NCBI RefSeq assembly: GCF_024679245.1
Contig: NC_090191.1
Coordinates: 36,041,451-36,105,450 of the forward strand
Origin: Pseudorasbora parva
Taxonomy: Eukaryota; Chordata; Actinopteri; Cypriniformes; Gobionidae
Direction: 5' to 3'
Length of the DNA stretch: 64,000 nt
Shown here: one piece after another, positions 1-12,555 of the stretch
Numbering within the stretch: the stretch's first letter is position 1
Layout of the letters: the number at the start of each line of letters is the position of its first letter
Notes under the pieces: model-generated
Told to the model about the DNA's origin: nothing
The model's input: the letters and a program-made list of their open reading frames with translations, nothing else
Database searches by the model: none
Position numbers and translations under genes: made by a program

Positions 1-818
1 TTTTACATCACAACTGACGTAACATTTGAGACATTATTTTTGACGTCACTACAATTAAATAACCCGGTTTATTAATGAAGTCATGCAAACGCGGTTTACT
101 TGCATTGTCAGTTGGTTTGTATGTAAACAGGAAAACTGGTTATTTCAGTAAGCTGATATTTGTGAGTTATCAGCTTACTGGTGTGCATGTAAACGCACAC
201 ACTGACGGATGTAGAGCTGTTTCAGCTCGAGTCCCTGATCAAAGTAAAAATGTATTCTTTCCTCTGTGATGCAGCACTATAAATATATTGCTTTGTCATT
301 TCTAGACCAAGCAAAAAAACAAAACTAAACTAAAACAACTTGAGATCTCGAGAAAAACAACTTATCGAGTTCAAGAAGCATTTTTTTATTTATTTATATA
401 ATGGTGTGTTCTTTTAGGACTTCCATAGAATATTAATTGGCAGAAGAGTAGTTTATAGTTCATTAGCCTGGTGGTCGGCAATTTATCACTGACAAGCATT
501 GAATACATTTTGTGTATTAATATATTAATCAGAAATTAAAATCTGAACAATTTAATAATACTAACTGTGTAAGTGCATCTATATTGGCCATAATAAAATA
601 ATAGTGGTTTCAGAATGTATCCACCTTATTCCTGACGAGCCTACTTTGTTTTGAATTATTGGTGGCACTTCCAGAAAGTATTGGGAATTCTTACAAAAAA
701 AGCTTGTCCTTACTTTTGACTAAATGAATGAACTGTCAATTTTCCTAGATGTTTTCTTTTCAGACATGAGAATAGCGTAAAGCTTTGCATTTTAATGTTC
801 CATTTTATAACAAGAATG
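1..818. other. AT-rich non-coding stretch
   Basis: No open frame here resembles a known protein; the longest is 76 codons. The only structure I can see is the short hairpin at 146-180. Near the left end, motifs related to TGCATGTAAACGC recur in both orientations (around 80-130 and 186-200), which hints at a decayed foldback element. Confidence 0.5.
146..180. repeat. Perfect 12-bp inverted repeat (hairpin)
   Basis: CAGTAAGCTGAT at 146-157 is the exact reverse complement of 169-180, with an 11-nt loop between. Its setting among TGTAAAC-type motifs suggests the core of an old foldback MITE; no matching gene or terminator role is visible. Confidence 0.6.
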
Positions 819-820
819 TA

Positions 821-2137
821 CACTATATTGGCAAAAGCATTAGGCCACCCCTCCCAATTCAAGTGTTCCAATCACTTCCAGTCCACAGGTGCTTAAAAAG
901 CACTAGGCACGCAGACGCTTCTACAAACATTTGTGAAAGAATGGGTGGCTCTCAGGAGCTCAGTGAATTCAAGTGTGGTACAATAAGTCCATTCATGAAA
1001 TTTCCTCACTACTAAATATTCTACTGTTAACTGTTAGTGGTATTACAACAAAGTGAAAGCAATTGGGAACAACAGCAACTAGCAAGCCACGTAAAATCAC
1101 AGAGCTGGATCAGCACATGCTGAGGTACACAGTCAGTCAATAGCTACAGACCTAGAAAATTCATGTGACCTTTAGATTAGCTCAATGGTGTGAGGTTGTT
1201 TTTCAGGGGTTGGGCTTGGCCTCTTAGTTCCAGTGAAAGGAACTCTAAATGTTTCGGCATAGTAAGACATTTCGGACAATTTCATGCTCCCAACTTTGTG
1301 GGAACAGTTTGGGGATGGCCCTTTCCTCTTCCAACATGATCGCTCACCAGTGCACAAAGCAAGGTCCATAAAGACATGGATGAGCGGTTTGGTGTGGAAT
1401 AACTTGACTGACCTGCACTGAGTCTTGACCTCAATCCGATAGAACACCTTTGGGATGAATTAGAGCGGAGACTGCAAGCCAGGCCTTCTTGTCCAACATC
1501 AGTGTCTGACCTCAAAAATGCCCTTCTAGAGAAATAGTAAAAAAAAAAAAAATCCTATAAACACACTCCTAAACCTTGTGGAAAGTTTTCACAGAAGAGT
1601 TGAAGCAGTTACAGCTACAAAGGGTGGGCCAACTCCATATATGTCCGAACGCCAGGCTCCACTCATTCCCAACCACCACACACAGCATCCCCTGAGTACT
1701 GATCACCCACACCTGCAGCTCATCATCACCTCATCAATGCCTGCACTTAAGCCACATGCACACTCCCAGTCACTGTCCGGTCTCATTAGTATTACCGTGT
1801 GTGTATGTTGCCTCAAGGACTCTCAATATTCTACTTACCTGCTACCTCAATCTCCAGTGTGTCTCCTTGTCTGCGTATCCGGTCTCCAGTGTCTCCCTGG
1901 TTCCTGTGTCCCGTCCTCCTGGTTCATCTACGAAAGACATTGAGTATTACCCATTGATCATCTGGATTACCCTGCCATTCTCCTACTTCTCTGCTCACCT
2001 GAACCTCGCTGCTCTCTGGTTTATAATAAACATTCTCATTACCTTCATCTGCTTTCCGTGTATCTGTTCTGTAAAAATATTAGAATGGGATGTCATTATG
2101 GGCATGTTAAGGCCCCAAAACTTTTGGCAATGTAGTG
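821..2137 (+). mobile_element. Tc1/mariner-type DNA transposon, internally deleted
   Basis: A TA target duplication (819-820 and 2138-2139) brackets terminal sequences CACTATATTGGCAAAAG and its partner CTTTTGGCAATGTAGTG. The interior follows the familiar teleost Tc1-like transposase order: an N-terminal block around 935-1100 (reading GSQELSEF), and a C-terminal block around 1190-1640 with the DLNPIEHLWDELERRL motif of the catalytic domain. The middle of the transposase is missing, with a junction near 1180, so the copy is dead. A further 435-bp insertion interrupts the 3' end. The family assignment rests on recognised sequence; the exact subfamily name is not claimed. Confidence 0.92.
1642..2076 (+). 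mobile_element. Probable solo LTR nested in the Tc1 copy
   Basis: This 435-bp segment interrupts the Tc1 3' region exactly between its CCAACTCCATAT and TTAGAATGGGATGTC blocks. It begins with TGT and contains an AATAAA-type signal near the 3' end (around 2025-2032). It is flanked by ATATA (1637-1641) and ATATT (2077-2081), a plausible imperfect 4-5 bp target duplication. These traits fit a Gypsy-like solo LTR. The 3' terminus (GTAAAA rather than a clean CA) is unclear, so the class is an inference. Confidence 0.5.
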
Positions 2138-3286
2138 TATGTGGCAAGAGATAATTTCAGTCGCTGTACTCTTTTCCTCATGATTCTTTGCATTTCACTG
2201 TAATAGTATGAAAAACCTACAGTCATTGCTGGAGAGGGTTGAAATATGCAAAAGATGCTTTTTTTTGTCTTGTGGACTATATGTAAAAAAAAGTGATGTA
2301 AAATATCTTATTCACAGGACATTACTAAATAAAAAAGAATGCATTTTGTTAAAATCATCACATTTTCACAAATTCCAAGCGGTACAATTTCTTGCAACTG
2401 TATGTTTTACCACAGTGATCTTTAACCTGTCCGTTATGGTCTCCTGAAAGAACATTGTTGATGCTATTACACTTTTTGAAATGTCCTTTTAATGTTCGGT
2501 GGTTGAAGGGTGAGTGGAATAATGTCATCTAAGTGTACCCTTTAAAAAAAAAAAATTATTATTGCGTTCTTAGGGCGAGCCTTTCACTGATTGTTTACAG
2601 TTTAATGGAAGTTACACTCATAATTTGCGCAGTGTCATAGGCCGTAGGAATAAGGTGGGATTTAAAAAGACTTCAGAAAACTTTACAGGTTCCTATGTCT
2701 TTGTCAGAGGCTGTAAGAGCATCTTCTCTAAGTCTCTTGTAAAAATATTTATAACTGTGAAACTCCGGTCAATAAACTGCACTCCCTCTAAGTCCTCGTC
2801 TATCAAAAAAACAGATGCTGTGAAATGCCACGAAGAAACCACCTCATAACTTCCGAATATTCCTCTAGATTTTTCATAAACTGATGTAAAGCACGGTACT
2901 TGCTGACATCAACCAAAACCCAGATTTATGCTTTCATAGAACATGCACATTTTTCTTTGGCAGAGCAGTCTCTTGATGCCAGATGTGGAAAAAATGGACC
3001 AGTGTTCGACCCTATTGGGAGTCTTTTTATAAGTTATATCCCTGTTTTCAGAAGGTGTGTGCAGCAGTCCCAGGAGTGAGCTGTGCCTGTGAACGACCTG
3101 GGCATGGGCTGTAAAGCAAGACAAGTCCGCTTCAGGAAAGCACCTTCACAGTGAATTCATCCCTGAAAACAGGGTCAGCTTACAGCAAAGAGAAGGCTCT
3201 TCTGTCAAAGTCCCTGAAACAATGAAAATACTCAATGCGTGGAACATGTGCATTTTCTTCCGAAAATACTGGCAGTTCTGGACCAG
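2138..3286. other. Non-coding stretch with no recognised gene
   Basis: No feature is supported. On the minus strand between about 2640 and 3230 several short open blocks follow one another with frame changes and stops. None matches a protein I recognise, so I do not annotate a pseudogene. Confidence 0.4.
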
Positions 3287-3366
3287 TATACAATTGCATG
3301 CGAGGTGTAGCAGCTTGATTGTAGGACCTAAAATCAAGCTGCTACACCTTTGCATGCAATTGTATA
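3287..3366. repeat. 80-nt near-perfect hairpin
   Basis: The left arm 3287-3320 and right arm 3332-3366 pair over 34/35 nt with one substitution and one single-base bulge. The 11-nt loop (GTAGGACCTAA) is itself almost palindromic. Length and pairing resemble a pre-miRNA or a tiny foldback element. No family is recognised and nothing shows transcription. Confidence 0.75.
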
Positions 3367-3663
3367 AAAATATATTTAAAAAAACACAACAGACATTAAG
3401 CAATATCATTACTTGTAAAGTGTTGTTACACTGTGTAAGCAAAGTTGTGACTTGGCGAGTTGTCAAGTCTTTAATATCTTTTACTATACAACAGGTGGAT
3501 ATTTTTGACTGTTTCATGAATGATTGATTTGAATTATAATAAAATGTTTTGATTGACAACATACCCTTGAATGACGGTTGTATGTTCTGAATTCTGACAG
3601 AAATGAACTTTAAAAATGCACCAACCCTCAGCTATATCCACAAGTGTAATTATAAGTAATTGT

Positions 3664-3665
<2 letters not shown>

Positions 3666-3756
<91 letters not shown>
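3666..3756. repeat. (GT)n microsatellite with (GA)n tail
   Basis: About 40 uninterrupted GT units run to about 3745, followed by six GA units. The tract lies roughly 200 bp upstream of the inferred lrrn3 promoter and is a potential Z-DNA former. Confidence 0.97.
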
Positions 3757-3939
3757 CTAACAACTTGCCATTTTGATGTAACCTAACTAAACTGAAGTTT
3801 GTTATTGTAGAAACGTTATAACATGTGATTTCTCATAGCACACTCCCTGTTACTTACACATAACGTTCCCCAAAACAATCCAACATACTACGCAATTAGA
3901 AATTAATACTATATGAATTTTCTTCTGTTTCTCTTTATT

Positions 3940-4110
3940 TCTCCAAAGGTTCTTGTCTGACAGACGTTGCTATTTAGCCAATCAGGTGCGAGGGTTTCTC
4001 TCCGCCCCGACGCTATTGGTCGTTCTCTGGAGACTTGGGGGCTGTCCCGATATTAATGACCGTTGGGCAGACAGCGGCATGTCAATGTGACAACCGAACG
4101 AGCGGCTGCA
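3940..4110 (+). promoter_or_regulatory. Inferred lrrn3 CpG-rich promoter
   Basis: After several kb of AT-rich DNA the sequence turns abruptly CpG-rich. A CCAAT box (GCCAATCAG, 3978-3986), a GC box (CCGCCCC, 4002-4008) and an inverted CCAAT (ATTGG, 4015-4019) lie within 45 bp. No TATA box stands out, so a TATA-less NF-Y/Sp1-type promoter with initiation around 4050-4110 is likely. It is assigned to lrrn3 because the transcript region downstream ends in a plus-strand splice donor and the next recognisable plus-strand exon holds the lrrn3 coding sequence. A different or bidirectional transcript is not excluded. Confidence 0.6.
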
Positions 4111-4381
4111 GATGCGCCTCTGAACGCGGAGGAAGGAGGAGGTTGTCAGTGCGAGGGACTCTAAAAAGCTTCCAGACGGCTCTCACCTGCTGGATTTTGC
4201 CTCATACGCACGGCAAAATCTTAACGTTAGGACCGATGTTGTTTCTCCATCTGCGTTAAAAGAAGAACACGCGCGCGTATTTTCATTTGCGTGGCGCGCG
4301 CTTCCCGCTCTCTGGAGCACTGCGCTATAGATGAACGGAATACATGTCGCTTTATCGACCGGAATGACTAAGGTTGAAACG
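4090..4381 (+). other. Inferred lrrn3 non-coding exon 1 (5' UTR)
   Basis: A CpG-rich block containing GCGCGCG runs ends at a strong donor, AAACG|GTAAGT (intron begins at 4382). The 5' boundary is only an estimate. An ATG at 4331 opens a frame of 17 codons that reaches the donor exactly on a codon boundary. Joined to the acceptor at 12482 it would continue for four codons and stop at TAG, giving a 21-codon upstream ORF. Known vertebrate LRRN3 genes also place the whole coding sequence in a single exon behind non-coding 5' exons, which supports this model. Confidence 0.55.
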
Positions 4382-5812
4382 GTAAGTTGGAATCTTTGCC
4401 AATTTAACCTGATATATTTTGTGAATAAATATACATTTCAGTTGTTTTACTGCGTGCCCAGCCACATTCAAGTTGTGAGAATATGCGTCAGAGTGATTCT
4501 TCCACCGCAAAACGACCGTGAAGGAGCAGAAATGGAGGGAAAATGAATAACAAGCACGTAGGTAGTTGAATAAATAGGCATGTCAACCTGGAACACTGCA
4601 CAGAATTCCTGTTGCTGATGTCGCGGTCGGAGGACCAACGCATGTGTGCATCAGCAACAGGAAATCTGTGCTCCAGCTTGGCATGCGTATTTTTTTGGAC
4701 ACAAGGCACGTCCTGGACGGATAGCCACAGGCAGTCTTGCATCTGGCTGTTCTCAATCTCCCTTAAATCACCCTGTTGCCGTCCAAGTTGTTCTACAGCA
4801 CCCCTATAGCACATGCATTTCAAATGCAGTCGACTTAAGCATCCGCTATACAGTAAGTATCGTTAACGAATGCATATCGCCTTGAATGGAGGCATTGTGA
4901 TTCGGATCCATTCGTCTGTTCTGCATTCATCACTTCAGTCTAATTTATACCATCCACAGCTCAACACCTACAATGCAGATGATGACAATTTTTTTTTTTG
5001 CCCCAGCTGTTAATCACACAACCAGGGAGTTTGTCCTCCCACATCTCTTTGTAGACAGAGGCGTTGAGGAATCGTTGCAGACTGGCTTCGTACTTTCTGA
5101 TACACAAGTCAGAGATTGCAAATTGCATTTTATGTGCTTGCATCATTTTAACAAATGTTAGGCAGTGCATCAAATTAAAATAATATGTTAAGATAAAAAT
5201 AAAATTCGAAGGAGATCCATATGTAAGCTACTAGTAAATAGATACAAATTAGATCAACTGATTTCAGGGGCAAAAGTAATGGGGCCTTGAAGAAAATGAT
5301 GGAAGGTTTGGGCTAATGAGTAGGCTTTACCATAGAGGACCTTAGTGGGACCACCCTGATCACATGTCCTGCGGGACTACCATTACTGGGCCTGCGGGTT
5401 AACGGATGCTTTACAAAGCAAGAATGTTGAGCAAAAATATTGTGCGGCTTAATGGCATACAAAACACTCCAACCATTTTGTGTCCTTTGAGTCTCTTTCA
5501 TGACAAGCTCTTCAAACTTTGGGCTGAGTGGGCAATTCTTAATCAAAGATGTAATAACATGGGCCATTTGATGCCTGCACTAATTAACAGACAATAAGTA
5601 AAACCCTTAATATTAAGGATCTCTTAGACATGGCTTCTGTCTGCGCACTGATTTTATTCCCTCTTTATATGACAATGTGCTGGAAAATTGCTTTCTCTGA
5701 TCGTTATCGAACGTTTGAAACACAAAGCAATAGTGAATGTGTTTGAAATGAAATTTATGCAATAAATATGTTTTCATGTTCTGGCAGATCACCAATATCA
5801 TGTGCATATGTA

Positions 5813-6308
5813 CACTACCAGTCAAAAGTTTTTTATATGTATTTTTTCACCAAGGCTGCATTTATTTGATCACAAATACAGTAAAAACAGCAGTACTGTG
5901 AAATATTATCACAATTTAAAAATTAACTGGGTTCTGTTGTAATATATTTTAAAATGCAATTATTCCTGTGGGAGCTGAATTTTCAGCATCATTCCTGCTG
6001 ACTTCAGTGTCACATGATGTTTCAGATAATTCCTTATTAATATCAGAATATCAGTTTTTGTTGTGCAAATCATGATAAACTGCCATTGCCATTCAAATGC
6101 AAAAAATGCAAAAAATAAAAAATATTACAACAGAAACCAGTTAATTTATATTTTATTATGTTCATTTAATTAATGCATTTTGTTAATTTAAATTGAATTA
6201 TTTAATATTGCACAGTATAGCTGTTTTAACTGTATTTTTTATCAAATGAATGCAGCCTTGGTGAGATTAAGTAAACCTTCATGTTTCTAAACATTTGACC
6301 GGTACTTT
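5813..6308 (+). mobile_element. Tc1/mariner-related MITE, degenerate
   Basis: The left end CACTACCAGTCAAAAGTT follows a TA at 5811-5812 and the right end, AACATTTGACCGGTA, is its inverted partner with decay. Interior phrases such as GCATTTATTTGATCA and CTGAATTTTCAGCATCATT are hallmarks of a very abundant cyprinid MITE. A short relative lies at 63501-63600. Non-autonomous, with no coding capacity. Confidence 0.8.
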
Positions 6309-9300
6309 AAATCCCAATTAACCGCACTTCTTTTCGCACACTTATGAAATTAAGCCATTGTTTAACATGTTTATTTTGTCATCATTTGCTATATCCAGTC
6401 ATGTAAACCATCAGATTCAACAATTTCGGTCATTTCCTTTATTTGCAAAAACTGAGACACAGCTCAACTTAACCTGATATTTTAGGTCGTCTTATTTTGC
6501 AAGTCAACATTTAACCATCTGCTAAGGCGCACAAGTTTGCGAAGATAACAGGTAGATAACTTCTTGTTCTCTCTCGTCGTGTCCTGCGAGTGAAAATAGT
6601 CTCTCTCGCACAGCACAGTTGAAACAGGAGTTGCTACATATGTGTGTGCTAGAGATTAAACGCTTGATTATAGTGAACAAAATGATCACGGTTATCAATA
6701 TTATCTCAGTGTTGTCAATGCGCTGTAAATGTCAAAAAGTACTGATATATATTCACAAAATGAAATTATTGCACCAATTTTTAAATCAAAAACCAACAAA
6801 CAGCAAATAACATTAGGAGCACTATGCACTTTTTGCTTGCATAAACATTAAACTAATAACATTAACAACAACGGCTAGATTTTAAATGAACAATCAATTT
6901 TGTTTGGGTTCCTGTGTGAGACTACCTTTACTTAATGTGTGACAGTATTTACTGTGAGGTCATCTAGCTGTGTTACGTAAATTATATTAATGGCGCACTT
7001 TTGCATGCTTCAGCAATTTATTTGCCTTATTTGTGTAAAATTGTTTTAATGCACTAAGGATTTAGAATCAATCACATGTTAACGCTGACATCCCTAATTC
7101 ATATGCAATAAAAAAGCAAAAAAAGATAACTACCTATAATGTCTTCTCCCTATTATCTATTGAAAAAGGTCACCACACTCTTCTTCTTACACCGTTTCCA
7201 AAGCCTCGACTAGTTCTTTTTCAAAATATAGACTTTAATAAGATAATATGATAGCAGCATATGCTATCTGTGCTTTCAGGAATAAACAGAGCAGAACCAT
7301 CTGAGGAGCACTGCTGTGCTCTCCATCTGTTCTTCGATTAGACTGATACCTGTAGTAGAGGCATCCGGTGCAGTATAAAGCACATACTGGGAGAACTGGG
7401 ATCTCATTATGCAAAAACAGTCAAGCTAGAGATGTTTTGAACACACTAAACCATGCACTGCTACACCAATAGATGGACATTTGCTATTGGGAAAGAGCTT
7501 TCAATCAATCAGGCTCAATTAGTGAAATGCTGTATTTGTACTCTGGGGGATTTTATTGGTTTTCATAATTAGGTTCTTCATATAGACTGTACCTTAGTGA
7601 TGCAGTTATCCTGTGCGTTAGGCACGGTATCCTTCCCTTAGGCTAGGTTATGTATGTTGGAGCAAACAGCAATGTTACATGTCTCTGCATGAGCAATAGG
7701 GTTGCATCGACATAACATCGTGGATCAACTGTTAGGGATAGATGAGTCAGAATGTTCTTACAGCATATACTCAGGGGAAAATGCTGGAAAACTAAAAGAG
7801 AAAGCTTAATTAGAGATGTAAAATTATAATAAAAATGTCTATCTAATGTAAAAATGATTATAGTGGCATCTAAACATTCTGCATTCTAATTCATGTCAAT
7901 GTGTTTTTTTTGTTTTTAACAACAAACCACATTTGCACCAAGAGAATCGGTTGAACCCAGACTCAATACAAGCAGTAATGCCTTTAGATGAAGACTAGCT
8001 TTATATTAGTCAATAATAGGAATGAGACTTTATTGATCCTTGATGGGAAATGAAGTAACTAAATAGTTTGCAAACTAGTTTATAAGTTTTGCAAGAATAT
8101 AGGGACATTTTACGCATATTTAATGATATTCCCCTACTTTTCACTCTTCTTCTGCACGATTTTTAGGAAACATAATATTAAAATATTTTAAAAATCATTT
8201 GTTTAATTAATTGTGAATCCTTGTATTTATTTGCATAGTGAATTGTAGTTGGGCTTAGACTGCAAAGACAGTGCTTCGTTGGGTGTGAGGTCTCAAGCAC
8301 AGCCACTTGAAAATAAGATGCATGCTGAGTGTCATGACAACAGCAAAGTAGTTCTGAGCCTTTAAAGCCTAAAACCTGTGTGTATCTAACTACACTACAG
8401 TTCTTTTAAACAGTGTCGCTCTGGATCATTTTTGTCTTTATTAATTTGATTTTCTTAAAGAAGCAAATCAGCATCACACAGTCAGTTACATATTTAATAA
8501 ATTGTCTATGTACATTGGTATTCTTTGAGGGAAACAAACGTTGGCGGTGGAAAAGCTGAAACCTGTGGGGTCCATTGGTTAATTTGGAACATTGATTCTG
8601 CATTAACCGTCGACTCAACACTGATTTTGTTAGCACATAGGAGCAGGTGCAAAGGGAAATGTTCCTTGTGCATTGCACTGGAAACATTATGCACACACAT
8701 TGCATAGCAAAGCATGTTTAATGGACTCGTCCCTTACCTTGTAATAGCAAATCAATGAAGTAAAGGGCAGGGGGAGGAACAGCAAAACAGACTATGCCAC
8801 CCACTGAGAGGTCTATGCAAACTAGCTGGTAGCTAGGCCCTTTGCATCTCCTCCAGGCCTGATAGAACGGCATACACTAAACATATGAAGAGAGGAAGAA
8901 ACAAAATTAAAGCTGCAATGGAATACAAAGAGGAGAGAGAGCATGGGTTTCTTTCCATAGATAGTGTTGTTCTCTTCCCTCAGAGCCATCTCTATAACAC
9001 AAAGGGCTATTTCTACAGTAAGCAATTGCTCCTCCGTCAAGTTTTACGAGAAATTATTATACAATAATCAATGATTTGCTGGTCATGTATATGTCAATTT
9101 TATGTTTTTGTCAGATCTACTCAAAAATAAGTATTTTGTGCTTATGACAGTAAATGAAAAATTACTTTTAGGTCAAAAAGTATGGATGGGAGGTGGAAAA
9201 CCTGTAAGAAATAAAACATAAAACCAAAATACATTAGTGCACTTTCTAGAAAAGTGTGCATAATGTGTATAAAACTCAAATTTAGTTAATTACTTTACAA

Positions 9301-11171
9301 TAAAGTAGGTTGTGGGAGTAGATATCAGTCAGGTACAAAGACGGGTCAATACTGCTTGTTTCAACACATCTAACAGGTTTACCACAAATGAAAGTAAAAA
9401 CTCACAATGATGAAACAGATGCAATAAATAAATAAATAAACCAAAAACAATGTTATTATCCCAAGAGCAGTTTGCACTGAGTTGCTACAGCTATTTTCCC
9501 ATACCCAGAGGTGCTAGCTTGAGCTTTAAGAGGACCTCAAGCTTAGTAATCAGTCCCTAGCCCAAGATTTACAACCCATCTCAAACAACTCGGCCCAAAG
9601 CAAACATTGGAGCCTGGCTGCCACCATTCAGCCTGAGTTACTTCCCAGGGTCAGCAGGCCTTCTGCCCACCGGACACATTTATTCAAACATGCCCCTATA
9701 TTTCACAGGCCCAATCAAGATGATGCTAGCTCTGTGATATCAGGTCTGGCAAATTATGAAGGGCAACGACTCTCCAAATCCTCTCCCTCCAATTTTGTTG
9801 ACTGACTCTAGTACATCAGGACGGTGATTAGAGGAATCTATCTTGAAATTCCATTTTCTCTGGTATTAGTTGCATTTCTCTCTGTCTCTGATAGTGTGCC
9901 GCACTATGCAAGGTATTGCCAATTATGCTCTATGAGACACGGTGTTGTTCCAAGTCCTTATGTTTGTACGTTCTCACCGACACTTAACTGGGTTAAGCCT
10001 AATTTCCTTCATTTGTCTTTTACTGGAGTTTTTAATGAGTGTGACATACCTTTATTGCTGCTACAGAGTCAGTGGAGGTTAATACAGGTTTAGTTCTTTT
10101 AGTGTGTCTCCTCTCCTGGGAGTGTTTTTTTTGTGTGTTTTTTTTGTGGATACTCAGAAACAGTTTCCGGAACACAATCATGAGCCAGCCATTACATGCA
10201 AAACAAGACATTATTTTCCAGTGCAGAATCTAGAGCTTTAACAGGGTTATTTTCTGGAGGATAGTGTGTCGGTTTTATAGTCTTAAAATGACTAAAAAGT
10301 TATTTGATTTATTCTCAATTCACAACATATGCAATATGTTATACAGTTTTAGCTGTAGCTGAATCATAACTTTGTTCTAAAATAATGTGGAGAAATCAAA
10401 CAGTTGCAGATAATGCTGTGGAACTATGGAAACCTTGATGTAACGCACTCACAGCAGGGCCAAATTATTCATGCCCAATTGAACTACGCCTTTATTGTGC
10501 ATTGGTAAATGGTCCTATTCACTATGTGAAATTACTGAACACTCAAAACTCTGGCCCTGCATCAAAAACATAACCTTGTCTAAAAGGGCAAGACAATAAA
10601 AACAATCCTGCAGAACAGAAAAAAGTCTAACATATCGCATGCAAACCTCTAATAAGAGAAACAGTTAACTTATTATGCACCCTTAACTTGTTCTATACTT
10701 TAATTAAATGCTAAGTACTCATTTAAATCGCTATTAATATCTATTACAGTATCTAGGAAAATCATGGGTCCTGAACTATCAAAATTTAGAAGAAGAGACT
10801 AGAAAGATCAAAACTAGCTGAATTTTCATCTTTTTGCACATTAACACTACGCTATCAACAAACGCGCATGCCTACGCACTGCACTATTAGTGAACCAGCA
10901 CTACTAGAGAGAACATGCAGGTACTGAAGGAGCAGTGCTCCATTTAACACCTTAGGTAAATAGGCCATTTGTGTCAGTCAGGAAAACTAGATGCATTTTC
11001 CAGTATTTATGGCTGACACAGGTATTGTCAAGCATGCATTTTCCAACCACTGTGAAAGCAGCCGAAGACCTATGAGGTGTAATAAACACCCACATTTAAT
11101 AGCACTCTACTAGCTTTACAATTTGCAATTAATAATTGTACTGTCTATGGGAAGAGTTAGTGTAGTTCCTA

Positions 11172-11435
11172 CACTCTTAAAGATAAAGTTTCTTAAATGG
11201 TTCTTTGGCAGGGTGTATCCACGAAGAACCTTTAATATCCAAATAACCTTTCCTTTGCACAAAAGGTTTTTTGTAGTGCAAAAAGTTTTCTTTAGACTAT
11301 AAAATGGTTAGAAAAAATGGTTCTTTAAATAACCTTTCACAAAACAGTTCTTTGGAGAACCAAAAATGGTTCTTCTATGGCATCACTGTGAAACCCCATT
11401 TTTGGTTCTTCCTGGTACCTTTATTTTTAAGGGTG
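11172..11435. mobile_element. TA-flanked MITE in lrrn3 intron
   Basis: TA dinucleotides at 11170-11171 and 11436-11437 flank terminal inverted repeats (CACTCTTAAAGATAAAG and CTTTATTTTTAAGGGTG). The interior repeats GGTTCTTT/AAGAACC motifs in both directions, so a transcript would fold extensively. 264 bp, no ORF. Confidence 0.85.
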
Positions 11436-12501
11436 TAGTGTCTTTGTTAACAAAAAATATTGTTCTGTGATGAGACATTAATACTCTTTTGTAATCATGA
11501 TTACCAGAAAGAAGGTCTTGAATGCCATATTCAGTATTTCAAAAAGATTATGTTGTCACACATATAAGTCACCATGAAAGTCCATGTATTGAAGCTGCTT
11601 CTGAATGTTCTTGGCTTTATGAAGAATCTTGTTGCCTTGAAAAAAAAATCACACGTTTTGCCCACTCAAATACTCTACACACTCTCACCTCCACAGAGCA
11701 TTGAGGGATGAACTCTGGGTTTCTCCTTGTCTGGGAAGCTTACTGCAGACTTTTGTGGAACCCTCACTTCCTCGCCACCTTCCTTAGCCCCTGAAGTTGA
11801 AAAGAGGGATGATGATGTGATGTAACATTCTCTCTCTCTCTTTGTCTTACTCACTTTCTTTCTGGCAATGGCTTCCATGGTAACCCTGGTGATGCAGAGA
11901 GCTCTCACAGAATGGCTGTTGGATTTTTTTCAAGGCTCTTCTGCATAGCAAAACAGAAAGTTGCTTTCAACAGAGAAAAATATCAAAAATTGTTATATAA
12001 AATACTGTTAAAACCCAACATGGCATTTGCAGATAATATAGCTTGTATTCAAGGCCATAGTATATGTTACTTATTTAGCCCAGTTGCATTATTTACACTA
12101 AACTGGAGTGTAATGAGAATATTTTGTGTACATAGCTATATTTCATCATGGTGCATTGAGTCTGGGGAATTTACCCTTTTGAAAAATAAGCAGCAATAAT
12201 AATCCTATAACAAGTCAAACATGCTAAGCTTTGTAATTCCCACATTTTGGAAACTTCGGCTTCGGAATCCCAAAATAATATCTAAGGTGAAGGACACCTA
12301 TATCCATATGTCAAAGGCTTAGCGTGCATGGTACTGCTGAATAAAATGTCAGCAGACATCAGAGTGCTTTAATGTGGCTTTTGTAAATGTCAGCATGCCT
12401 CTGTCCTGCCTTAGTGATGCCCTTGCATTTTCTGGTAATTATATGCTAATATTTTTCATCTCTTTCTTCTTATTTTCCTCAGGTAGAAGTGGATTAGGAA
12501 G

Positions 12502-12555
12502 ATGATGGCACCATCCATAGTATTAAAAGAAATGAACGACCTTGCTTCTGCCTAG
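12502..12555 (+). promoter_or_regulatory. Upstream ORF in the lrrn3 5' UTR (17 aa)
   Basis: ATGATGGCA opens an 18-codon frame (stop included) that closes before the main start. A further 7-codon upstream frame occupies 12734-12754, ending 59 nt before the lrrn3 ATG. With the spliced frame from 4331 there would be three. Upstream ORFs usually lower initiation at the main start; that this happens here is an inference. Confidence 0.45.

Larger units (their letters stand above)
4382..12482 (+). other. Inferred lrrn3 intron 1
   Basis: This 8.1-kb span runs from GTAAGT at 4382 to a pyrimidine-rich acceptor (TCTTCTTATTTTCCTCAG ending at 12482). It holds two MITEs (5813-6308 and 11172-11435). Apart from those I see AT-rich sequence without coding blocks; open frames of up to about 110 codons in it match nothing recognisable. 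Confidence 0.55.

Noticed and set aside
3146..3562. 138-codon minus-strand frame and its 101-codon plus-strand partner
   Set aside because: Both run through the palindrome at 3287-3366, which explains their mutual similarity; no known protein matches.
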